Assembly: GCA_027600665.1 (NCBI GenBank)
Contig: JADGJL010000102.1
Coordinates: 1-42,896, forward strand
Reading direction: 5' to 3'
DNA from: Irineochytrium annulatum
Lineage: Eukaryota; Chytridiomycota; Chytridiomycetes; Chytridiales; Chytridiaceae
Length of the DNA: 42,896 nucleotides
Below, in pieces: positions 1 through 11,139 of the stretch (positions within the stretch are counted from its first letter, which is position 1; each line of letters begins with the position of its first letter). The translations under genes and the position numbers were made by a program. The notes under the pieces were generated by a model. The model saw only the letters and a list, made by a program, of their open reading frames with translations, had not been told where the DNA came from and searched no databases.

Positions 1-20
1 CCATGCAGGCACCCTACACC

Positions 21-2254
21 TCATCCCCGTCGTCCAACCCCGTCGTCCACGCCCCATCGTCCAACGCCTCGTCGGCCCGGCCCCCTCGGGATGGAGGCCC
101 CCGGCGGCCGCCCCGGCCGGGCCGCGGGGGGGGCGGGCGCAAAGGGGATGGGTGCGGGAGCGGAGTATGAGGGCGCCTGCTTAACGTTGTCGAAGAGGTG
201 GACGGGGGGTCTTGCGAGCTGCGGCTTCGCGGCCACCTCGTAAACAAGAGCGTCGGTCCACAGCTGGGAGATTTGGGCGTCAAATTGGGGCACGACGTAA
301 AAGAGGAAGCCGGAGATCGGGATGTTGAACCAGTCGAAAATCGACTTGGGGAACTCCCTGGCCGACGCCAGCTGAGCGCGCTTGCCGAGGTGCTGAACCC
401 TCAAGGAGCGGTGGCGCGAGGGAATGGTAACTCCAGCCATGGCAACGACGGCCTCGCCCGTCCGCCGGTCGGACTCGTGAATGCTGTGCTGCGGGTAATG
501 CGGGTCGATGATCGACTTCTGACTGTGGTTCATCTTGGTCCGAATCTCGTCCATCCGGTCCTCCTCCTGCAGCGCCCACCGCTCGAAACCGACCCACTGG
601 TGGTACTTCTCGTAGTAGTAGAACATGACGATGTTGGGAGGGATGCACGCAAGTCTGATCCAGAAGCCGAGGTTGACGACGAGCTCGACGTACGGGTGGA
701 CGTTCTCGGTCGAGAGGAAGGACCACAGGTACGTCGCCAGATTCATCGAGATCGCGGAGCTAATCGGGAGAATGAACGACGATATGAGCATGAGGACGAA
801 GAAGTGGCCCATCAGGATGTGGGCCTCGAGGAGACGGTGGAAGAGCGAGAAGAGGGCGCCGAGGTCGAAGCCGGCGAGCCGGTCCTCCTTGCCGAGCTTG
901 TCGACTGGCGCGTTCTTCAGCTGGATCACGCGCTCGTAGCCAGGCACGAGAATCCCCAGGAGCGCCCTCCGGAGGGCGTATCCCGTGTCGAGGGAACCCC
1001 ATAGGTGACGCCGCGCCTGAGTATACCGCGCCCGCATGGCCGAAACCCATCCCGAAATACCCTTCTGCCCATTACCCTCAATGTTGCACTGCGATGCCGG
1101 TGAGAAGATGGACTTGACGATGACGCGACCACCGGTGCAGAAGAAGCACTTGAGGTACATGTGCATATCTTCACCGATGGCCTCCGGTCCGGCGTCCCAG
1201 AAGCCCACTGCGATTACGAGGTCCATCGAAACTGAGTAGGCCGAGCACGGGATCTTGACTGGGGACGACGGGTACAGGTTCGACATCACACCGATTGACC
1301 AGAACATGTCGGTGACGCGGACAAAAACAGGAACCTGGTTTGCGTTCCTATTCAACGACGACATGCATTAACACCAGCTCCCAGCCACAGCGAGTGCGAT
1401 ATGCTCACCTGTCGAAGACCGTCGTAGCGGCAAACATCATGATCTTCCGCTGCTCGGGAAGAGCGACGGCGTAGTGGTATGTGATAGACGCGAAGTAGTC
1501 CTCCGCGAAACACGTGTCGGCGTCCATGACAGTGACAATCTCGTGCTCGTGGAAAGTCCCTCCACGCCTCGCCATCTCCGAAACGGCCCAAGCCGTGTTG
1601 GATGACTTGCCGCGGATCTCGCTCGGCCGGTTCAGGGGGTGGACCGTATAGGTGATGTCGTAGAAGGAGTTCGCGTACTGCTTGATGCAGGTCGAAGCCT
1701 TCTGCTGGCAGCCCGTCTCGCCTTCCTCCATAGCCAAGCAAATCTGGAAATAGGTGGTGTTAAATAAATCTGCTTAACATACTCCTTGCAGCTTATCTAC
1801 CACCCGCGATCCTTCCCATCCTCACCTTGTACTGGCTGACGGCCCTCGAGTGAGATGCCAGCACATCCAGCGTCTCGCACAGCGTGTCCAGGTCCTCCTT
1901 GTAGTTGGGGATGATGATGATGTGCACAACATGATCGTACGGCAGATCATGCGTCGTGTCGGTCCCGTTGACCGTCCCTGTGGCCTTGATGTACTTCATG
2001 AACCAGTCCGTTGTCGAGTAGATCTTCGCCTGGTTGTAGCCCGTGTACATGGCGTAGCAGGACCGACAGTTGTTGAGGAAGAAGAGCACATGCAGGATGA
2101 AGAAGTAGGATGCGTAGGCGAACGGGAGGTAGACGGGGCCAAGGAAGGCAAAGGGTAGCAGCGTGAGCAGCCAAGTGCCGGGCAGGCGCTGGAAGATGGG
2201 CTTCCACGGCACCGACGCCACAAAGGATGCGAAAGATGACTGATGGGCGTCCAT
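21..2254 (-). CDS. Membrane family-2 glycosyltransferase (chitin/cellulose/hyaluronan synthase-like fold)
   Basis: Three exons: 2254-1826, 1743-1409, 1347-21; 696 aa. It probably moves a sugar from a nucleotide-sugar onto a glycan at a membrane; the sugar cannot be told. Two N-terminal hydrophobic segments (about 28-62) precede the catalytic core. Visible GT2 motifs are PNYKED (116-121), the GKSSNTAWA lysine (about 189), MDADTCF with the metal-binding DxD at 217-219, IGED (312-315), and QARRHLWG near 365-372 in the place of QxxRW. Hydrophobic stretches follow in the C-terminal half. The last 40 residues are Pro/Gly/Arg-rich low complexity. The start at 2254 lies just before the first membrane segment; the open frame continues upstream to 2563 but that part is low complexity. 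Fold assignment is firm, product unknown. Confidence 0.82.
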
Positions 2255-2922
2255 GTCAGACGCCGCGGGAGGATCGGGATGCCGGGTGACGGGGATGCTG
2301 ATGAGGGAGACGCCCCCCGACGATCGAGGTAGGTTGGGGAGGTGGGGGGGGTGCGGCGAGGGGATCCGGGCAAGGCGAGCAGCGGCGGGAGGCGTTCCCA
2401 ACACTGAATCTATTTCTGGTTGTTGCTCTCTGGAATGTACCGACCAAAATTTCCGATTTACTGTACAGACGCTTCGATATTCCACTGGCTGGGGCTGGGC
2501 GCTGCTATTTTTGGTGCGCGAACTTTTCCTTCCTTCCTCCGTTCCATATTCCGTGCCTTGCAAATTCTATCCCACGTTTTGCATGCCCGTCGCCCATCTC
2601 AAACACACCTTTTTTTCTTTCAAGCCGTACAAAGATCAAGACTTTAATCGAACTTCCGTCTCTTCGCAACCTTGTTTATACCTCGTGGTCGGATTTGATA
2701 TGAGGAAGGAAGTTATTCTTCTTCATGACTCCATCCTACTCGTACAGACCAGCTGACCTACACGTCCTGTCCAATCTGGCCCAGTTGATCTACTTTCAAT
2801 TCCTTTGTCTGCAAGAAAAAATACATTTGTCTAAAAGCAATACACACATGGAAAAGGCAGCGACGGAGTTATAACCAAAGCTTAAGGCCAAAACGATATG
2901 TACACGCTGTCTACAATCACCC
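2255..2922. other. Intergenic: promoter side of the glycosyltransferase gene and 3' side of C2CD3
   Basis: This 668-base gap lies between two minus-strand genes. The part next to the glycosyltransferase (2255-2410) is GC-rich and open in frame with that gene. The part towards C2CD3 is AT-richer and pyrimidine-rich on the plus strand. I see no RNA gene, repeat or further coding exon. Confidence 0.5.
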
Positions 2923-5900
2923 TCAAGAAGAACTTCCTCCTTTAAATATGCTTGCCAACTTTCCGGCCTTTTCCCGGTCAAGTAACATGGCAACTTGGTG
3001 ATCCACCTTCCTGATCTTCTCCTTGATTTCACTCAAATTCCCAGTCCCCGCACTCCCCAGCCTTGACCGTCTTGCAGCAAGACTTCGGATCTCATCCACA
3101 CCGCTCAGCAATCCCTCATCCTTCCACCTTGCATGAACTCCTAGCGACCCCGCCGCCAGCCGACTCCCACGTCGTCGAGACTCAATCGCCTTGCTCACGA
3201 GCTCGTCCGCCGTCTCCTGCGCCTTCAGCGCCTTCAATTTTTCCGACGCCGTTGTCGCCTGCTCGAGGAGTGACTTTGATGCCGACCGCCGCTGCAGCAG
3301 GCCCGTCAAGAACCTGGGGTCGACTTTGCCGATAGCCGCGAGCGACGCCGGTGTCTCCTCACCGGCGCCACTTTCACTCGCCTCCGGGAGCGAGTTCTTT
3401 GGCGGCCTCCGGTGCAGCGTCTCAATGAGGCTAAACTCGCTGTCGCTCCCATCGTCATCGCCGAAACCGTGCGCATCATCGTCGCTGCTGTCGTCTTCTA
3501 CCGAGGTGTCTGCCGTCACACGGGCATTCTTGCGCTCGCCCGCCTCAGGTCTCGTCCTTCGCCGCGCCAAAATAGCGCTCCGTTGGCTCGATTCGTCCGT
3601 CTCCGACGACAATGCGACGCCCAGCTCCTCTTCTACCTTCCGGCGTACCTCGTCGTCGGGCATCAAGGCGATCGTCTTAGCGGCACGCTTCCGCGGCGGC
3701 CGGACAAACGGCTGGAAGCTCGAGGTGGCGGGCATCCTTGGCATCACGGGGTATGGAGGCGGTGTGAACTTATGAGAGGGCCGGGGAAAGATATCCTCAA
3801 AGAATTGGCTGCTCTCAGAGCCGGTGCTCGTCTCTGTAGCACTGATAAACTCAGTTAAAGCAGAAACGGCGGGTTCGCAAATCTTGCTTAGCGAAGGAGG
3901 ACGGCGACCAGTGTCTGCATAGCCTTTGTTGCCTCCGTCGCCATTGTCCTCAAATGTAATCGGACCACGTTGACAAGGGACGCCACTCTCTTGATACGCA
4001 TAATCGGCCAAGATGGTGTCCACGTAGAGGTCGTGAGATAACAAGGACGGGGAGATCATTGGTTCCTCAAATCGCTGTGTGATTAACGGTAATGTCAACA
4101 CGAAGCAATACAAGTACCAAACAGTGTCGATTAACCTTGGAATCCTCCCTAAGAGGCGAGATCGGAGGCCTTTCTTCCAAAGCTGTCCCACCATGAGACA
4201 TAGACTCCCGTCCGGGTGATCTTCCCAACATCCCATGGCTGTTCCGTAAAAGCGTGCCCGCCATAGCCTCCTTGTCGTAAGAGCCTTTTACGTTGCTCAG
4301 GCTATTCCGCATCATCAACCCGTCACCCCATTCGCGGCGTTCCTCCCTACAATACATGCTCGAATGGCCAGACGATGGCGATGGAACCAAGGGCTTAAAC
4401 CTGTGACCGAGATCTTCCCAGGCGCCGTCGTTGTCGGTGTCTAGGAGATCTGGCACCACTTGCGGTGCAGGCCGCTGCTGTTTGTCTAGAAAAGGAGCAG
4501 CTAGAGGTAGCGGGTCGATGAGGACATCGGGGGATTGTATTGGTTCGCGTGGGGGAGAGGGGCTTGGTGTGCGCATATCCGACATTTTTAACCGCGGACT
4601 CCTAAAATAATTGTATAAATTCAGCGTAAAAATAAGCCACTTACGATCGTCCCCCGAGTACTCTCTTAGCATCGACGTCAACGTCATGGCGGATCCTAAT
4701 CTTGTCCTCGATGATTTGTTGTAGCGCGTTTAGCTCGTCCATAGCCCTCTGTAGGCTCAGTGAAAACTCCTCATCCGCAGGCCTGGGGAGAAGGGTTTTA
4801 TGTTGCCCTTTGTCTCGATGAGAGATTGTAGGCCCCGTCGGTTGACTATTAGGTAAGGAGAACGCACTCGCCCCCGGCTCCGGGGTCTTCACACGATCCC
4901 CCGTGAATCGACTGGGGGACCCACGCTCTAATGGCTCGCTTTGAAACCCGTTGACCACGACGCCAACCCTTCGGTGCTCCCAGCGATCACCGGCCCAAGT
5001 CCACGTCTCTACATTTTTAGCCGGCGACTTCGACACTGCAGCAGAAATCGAGGCGGCCATCATGGCTCGTTCGTCTTCCTCGCATACGATACTCAGGCGG
5101 TGCGGGTCTGGCAGCATTATTGATATAGACGTCGGCGGTGCCGGTGCTTCGACATCATTCGGTTGCTTCCGAAACTCGTCCTCTATACTCTCTTCCGTGT
5201 CTGCTCCTGCATCCTCTGTCCATCCCGCCCCCATTACAACCGCTCCAAGATTCTCTCCCGGTACGATTTGGATAAGAACCTGCCCCCCGACTGCACGCCC
5301 TTCCTCGTTGCATAGTTCAAACCAGCCATTTACCTCCCGAACTCCTGTGAGAAGGCTGACGAGGTCGACCTTCAACTCTCCTAACTTCTCTTCACTATTG
5401 TCATCCCTCTTATCCCAACACTCAAACCTCAACCATCTTCGGTCCTTCATCCTCTTTAAAGCTGTCAGCTCCCGGGGACATCGAATAGTAACGTGATGGT
5501 GCCAGGCGGGATTGCGCTCTCTAACAATCGTGTGGGTTTGATATGACTCTGCCGGGATAGACGGATCCGGTTGCCATGTGAACTTGATAAACGGATTAGG
5601 TTTTTGCGGCTTCGGAGGATGGCGGGTCGCAGGATCTGATTCAGGGCGTTTGGTCGGCAGATCGACGGCGCGATCCACAATTATTTGGATCGGTATTTCG
5701 AGGGACGTCATCGGTGGAGAATATGGGCTTGAAGACGGCAATGGGGTCCGTGCAATAACTGGTATTTTTGAAGGCTTTACGGCCTCGGTACGAGCGGTGT
5801 GCGACGGAGAAACCAAAGCGGCCGGAGCAGCCGAAGCGGCAGGGAGCTGCCTAACGCGACTTGGTGACGTCTTTGGCCTTTCCGCTATCACATTGAAGTT

Positions 5901-8900
5901 TTTAGAGGGTAGAATGGAGATCAAAGTAATAATAACGTTGCACGTAAAAACAAAAGTGACGAACATTAAATGAGAGACGACCTCATTAACTTGTACCTAC
6001 ATGGACTCCTAGGAGCATCGACGACACACACTTCCACTTTCGCGGCTACTGTTGCCCCGCAAAGGTCCTCGCTGTGCGAAGAAATCAGCGGGAACGATCC
6101 ATCGCACGCTACAATAGGCCGGCTAATTCGCTTCCGATGGTTTCTCCGTAGCGTCCCAACAGCCTCCCACAAGTCTACGAACACCGTCCCAGCCAGCTCC
6201 TCGCCGTCCTTGTCCACGCGGAAGACCTGAATCTCGAACTTCGAGTCGCGCAGACTTCGGACGACTTTCGGCTTCATCTCAATATCGGCACTCCCGATGT
6301 AGTTGAAATCAAGCCCACACAGGCCATCGGCCGACGATCCTGACGTCGGAGTTTGTGGACTCTCGAAGGTAGAGTACTCGACGGAGCCCGCTCGTTCCTC
6401 GGGGACTCTCCAACGTGCGAACACGAGCATTGCTTTTGGGACGTCGTTGCTTTCCACCCTCATGACCCGCTCCACGGGATCGTCTTCCTTTGGTGGGATA
6501 AAAGAGACCCCAAGCGTGACTGTGATTCGACAGGTCCACGCGGTGCCGGCACTGGCCATGAAGCTGCCGTCCTCGTCTGCGATTTCGCCAAGCTCAAAGC
6601 CGGCCAGAAATCTGATCGAGATCTCGACAGCAGCTAGAATCGCGCCGTCCCCTTTGTGCCATCTTCTTCTCCGCCGCCCCCGCCCGTCCACGTCCTCATC
6701 GTCATCAATGAATCCCACAACTTTTCGTGACACATCGTCCTCGCCATCCGCAGGCTCCACCGGTACCCACACCCCATCAACCCCATTGCGTCGCTCCAAT
6801 ATCGCTTTAAGCGGAACTTTAAATGTCCCTAGCAGCACGTTTCCCTCCGTTGCTCCAGTGGCTCTCCTGCCTAAGCCAGCATCAGCTGCAGCGCTCCGAG
6901 CCGGTCGGTGCCACACTTCGCCGATTGCAAAGCCGTTGTCCGACCTGATAAAGTTTAACAACCGTGTGTCGATCGTTCTGAGCGTTAACGTTGATGAGTA
7001 CTCGTATCTAAAAACATCGTTAGATTACTCGAAGTGTGAGCGCCTTGGATAAGTATAAACGAGCAAACCTGGGAGCATACGTATGTGCGATAGTCGGTGT
7101 CACGATGACGGCTTCAATGGTACCAGGATAATCCTCCTCTTCTTCGTCCTCAAGGTCGTCCTCTTCTCCGTCGTCACGGACAGCCCTCTGCGACGGCTCG
7201 CATACTTTTGCAACCTCCTTCGGGAACAGCCGGAGTATGACAAAAACGTTCCCTCCAACCTCTCTCGCATAGTCCAGCGTCGTATACGGCGTCGGGTCCA
7301 CCATCATACTATTATCCCCATCTCTCGCCGGCGACCCCATCGCCATCTGCCGCCTCGCAATCCACGCCCCCGCCTTTCGCCTCCGCGCGACTTCGTCTAG
7401 GAGCGCATGGATTCCGCACGCGCCGTGAACCGTCACAAGGAGAGTGCTCTCAGTTCTCGCAATCTCCTCCCGCCTTCGCCTCCTCCGCTCCCTCAAACGC
7501 TCCCCTTCGTCTGCGAGGCCCTCGATCCGGTCAAGGAACCCTTCTTCGAGCCTCCGCCGCTCCTTCTCGCGCTTCCGTTCCCTTCGCACTTCCGCGTTCT
7601 CCACTGCCGCCGTCATTGCCACTCCGGGTTTCAGACCACTCGTCTTGGCGACCCCCGTCACCTGATCCCATGTCCCAAGGCACAGAAACGCCCTTACCCA
7701 CCCGCGCACACCACCCTCGAACGGATCTACGACGCCGTACTCCGTCTCGGGTACCATAACGGGATCGCGGTCGGCCTCAGACACGACGCCGACGTCCCAC
7801 AAGAGCCCTACGGGAAGCTTTACAAGCCCAACGAGACCGGAGCCGCCCTCGACATCGCTCCACCTGACCTCAACCACGACCGGCCCGACCTTCGCACCCT
7901 TCCTCACAACAACGGGCACGGTCACAACGTAGTCGAAATTCGGAAGGGGGTTTAGCCGGCCCGTCGTTGTGTCGAAGGGCGGCATATACGGGATCGGCGG
8001 GGTTTGAACGGGCGGTTGAGCTGAGGTTAGCATTCTGACGACAAGGTGAAGGAGGACAGTGACGTCTGACAAAGCGGGGATGGTGACGGACCGAAGGGTC
8101 GTAATGCGGATGTGCAAATAGTGCGGAGGTATAGACGGAGCATCCACGACATCCGACGGCCTCATCGGTTTGTGTACCGGCAACGCCTGGTCGAGCGCGA
8201 CCGTTTTTGACGGCGATGCCGGTCGTTCCTGCGGCAGCTGTGTTGGTTTGGCGGGCGGTGGCGGCCTTGATCCAGGCACCGCAAGCAGCTCTACCGTGAA
8301 GACTAGGTCGCCGACGTACTCCAATGTCCAACCCGATTTTCGATTCCTTTCTTCCTCCTTAGCAACATCGACGGCCGTGCCAATACCCCTCGCGATCTCC
8401 TGAAGCCGTTTTGGTCCCAGGTCAAGCTTCGCCGCGTCCTCGCTGTAGAGCGGAATTCTCCCGGACCAATGAAACCCGCTCGCAACCAGAATCTCGCTGC
8501 ATCGCAGCATCCCTTTCCCCTGCCAAAGTCTGTTCTTCCCCTTTCGTGCAACCCCAGCGCCACGCCCCGTGCCGCCTCCAACGGCTTGATGCGCTATGAC
8601 GGCCACTTCCACGCCTCCTTCAGACCAGCCAGCCACCGACGGGCCGTCAAAGCTCATAGGAAAGACCTGCTGATGTTCAAACGGGACCAGACATGTCAAG
8701 GCTTTTTGACGCTGCTGCTGGTCTGCGCTCGCGGCGAGAGCAGAGGACGATAATCGTGGAAGAGCATTTGCGGTGACGCGAGTCGGTCCTGTCGGGTTCT
8801 GGTTCTTGTTGGCGGGAAATGAGTACTCGAGAGTGAACGAGACGGAGAATGGCGAAACGAGGTTGGTTGAGATTTCGAGTCGGCTAATGTGAATGCGCAC

Positions 8901-10826
8901 GGAGTGCACGCGCCCGAGATTAGTCAAAAGCTCTGGATTCAGGAGTGGTGCTGGCTGGAAGGTTGGTTGGTAGGAGGGCGGATGTCTGGTGGAGGCGGGT
9001 TTCGGCGATGTCGTCTTTCGAGCAGTCGTTTGTTCGAGTTCGGACTGACTGATATCCAGGTCAGCAAGGATTCGGTCCACCTCGTCCTCATCATCGTCGG
9101 ATAAATCAAATTCGGGAATCCGACCGATGCTAATCTTCTTCTTATCTTTCAGACCGACATTCAACGCCTCGATGATGAGATCCTGGTCGGAAATCGATGC
9201 GCCCTCCTGGAAAGTTTATAAGGTGGATTTTGTTCACAAAGCCGGTGGTAACCATTCGCTTACATCACTTTCAGAGTCATAATCTGCGCTGGCCTTCCGC
9301 CCGCTCCCCGAGGCCAATTTAGCTGCGGCCCAGTACTCAGCGTCGTTCGCGTTTTCATTTAATGCCATTAAGAGATCGTCCTCGTCCATCGAAATATCGT
9401 GAACATTCGCCAACAACGCCTCAACCGTTGCCGCCTCGTTCGCCTTCGCCTCGCTACCGTTTGACCGCAGACTCTCAACTGGAGCAACAATCTCTTCCTC
9501 AAAGGCTGCATCGGCTGCGACTGAGAGCTCGTCTTTGAGCCGCATGGCTCGCCTGTAGATGTCGCTGTAAAGGTCTGAGGCGTGAGACTTCATCTGCGGG
9601 TAGTCGGAGGTCACGAGTCCACCTACGGAGCTGATTTGAGGTTTCGCTTGGTCTAACGCGTAGACATTAGGGCCAATCACTCAAGAATCCCTGCTTACGT
9701 GAGCCGGCACCAGCGTTTGTCCAACATTGATGCCGTTCGTCATCCTTCACTATTACAGGTCGAACCGCGCCCGGAGATCTAAACGGGTCTTCGCCAGCAT
9801 TGAACCTGAGGCCAAGTTTCGACATCGAGGGAATAGGCGCCGTCGTCCTGGGATGCTGATCCGCAGGATTTAAGGCCGACGCCGCATCTTCCATCTGATG
9901 TCGGCGCGCTTCCACATCCGCCTTCTCGTCTTTCTCCTCGTCATATCTGCTGAAAACCGATTCCGATGTCAACAGAACTTCCGGTTCGGCACACCTTGGG
10001 TCCTCCCGAGACGCTCCGTCGCTCGCGCTCTCCTGCTCCTTCCCACGCTTCGACGTAATCACTTGCGACTGGTTTTCTATTCCGATGAACGTCGGCGGTT
10101 GTCTCGGCCCGAGCGGCTCCAGGACGAACGACATATTGATCTCCCCAAGCTGCGCGGCGTTCGTCCCGTCGTTTGTGGGCGACGTTGCCATGACCGGGAA
10201 CCAAGCATTGACGGGCTTCGAGAAGGGTTCAGCTGCGACGACAGTAATGTCGCTCACGCGAACTATTCCGGTGGTAACGGGCAGCGCCCCTGTTGGGTTC
10301 GAGCGCGTCGGCTTCTTCACCGCCCCGCTGGTAAACTCGACGGTAAACAAGAGGGGACCCATGTCTCGCAGGTAGTTCAGGAGATTGGGCTTCGGGCACC
10401 TGGATTAACTTGTCACTCCATTGTTGACGCGTCGCCCGTTCAAAGAAAGGAGCCCAACCTGACCGGAAACCGGATCGTTGTCTTTTCGGCCGCCCCAAGA
10501 AGTGAGATCGGGGGCGGCGAACGCCGATCCATCAGTGGGAGCGGGTAGAACACCGACGAGCCCCGCCCGCTCGAACCTGCCGCATCTTCCCCCCACCATT
10601 TCAGATAAACGGCCACTCTCGATGGCAGCCATGAGGTCTCCTTTGAGGTTGACCACAGGACCACCTTCGGAACCGACACCTTGAGATTGAACTGTACGGC
10701 GCCAGTGACCGCAGGAGGGATGGAGATGGGTGGCGAGGCGGATGAAGCAGATGACGATGGCGAAAAAGTCGTCGCTGGATCGGGCATCCCAGGCCGGGAT
10801 CGCCTCAGTGGCGGTCCTGAGACCAT
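2923..10826 (-). CDS. C2CD3: C2CD3-like multi-C2-domain centriole/basal-body protein
   Basis: Eight exons: 10826-10459, 10399-9699, 9652-9264, 9206-7081, 7007-6001, 5884-4645, 4601-4136, 4074-2923; the sum is 7449 bases, 2482 aa (human C2CD3 is about 2350). In animals C2CD3 acts at the distal end of the centriole in elongation and distal-appendage assembly needed to dock the basal body. Recognisable blocks, in order: AVYLKWWGED (72-81, like the N-terminal RWWGE of C2CD3), RCPKPNLLNYLRDMG, ending in LEPLG; LGRVHSVRIHI (about 583-593) followed by VFPMSFDGP; KVPLKAILERRNGVDG; and AGTVFVDLWEAVGTLRR, each lying in a beta-rich C2-like region. The C-terminus is acidic and Arg-rich, probably disordered with a final coiled coil. 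The ortholog call rests on shared block order and spacing recalled from the family. The start is uncertain: the frame is open further upstream. Confidence 0.87.
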
Positions 10827-11139
10827 TGGGAGCTGATGACTTTGACGCTCGGACGGGCGGATCCAGATGTCCAGGACATTATTAATTCGTTCATACCCGA
10901 AGCAGGCTTCAACCGCCGTTACTGAAGGACAGGGCGTTTGGGGAGATGCTACGATGGACGAGACAGATGGTACGTTCTTGCATCCTCGTAAGGCTGATGC
11001 AAGGTATACTAACTTAAATAAAAATGTCTTAAAATTTCGCTGCGTTGCCAATGATAGTGTTCATGAAAGTAATAGTATGCATAAGTCTCCTTGAGGTTCT
11101 TGTTTAAACCTGCCCCTTCTCACCTAAATACATACGCCT
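10827..11139. other. Intergenic: promoter side of C2CD3
   Basis: This 313-base gap lies between two minus-strand genes, downstream of the phosphodiesterase and upstream of C2CD3. It is AT-rich around 11000-11110. Part of it (10827-11051) is open in frame with C2CD3, so a longer C2CD3 N-terminus cannot be excluded. Confidence 0.45.

Noticed and set aside
198..1004. 268-residue plus-strand open frame
   Set aside because: It is antisense to the third exon of the glycosyltransferase. Its translation is Arg/Val/Glu-rich without any fold or motif, as expected from a GC-rich gene read backwards.
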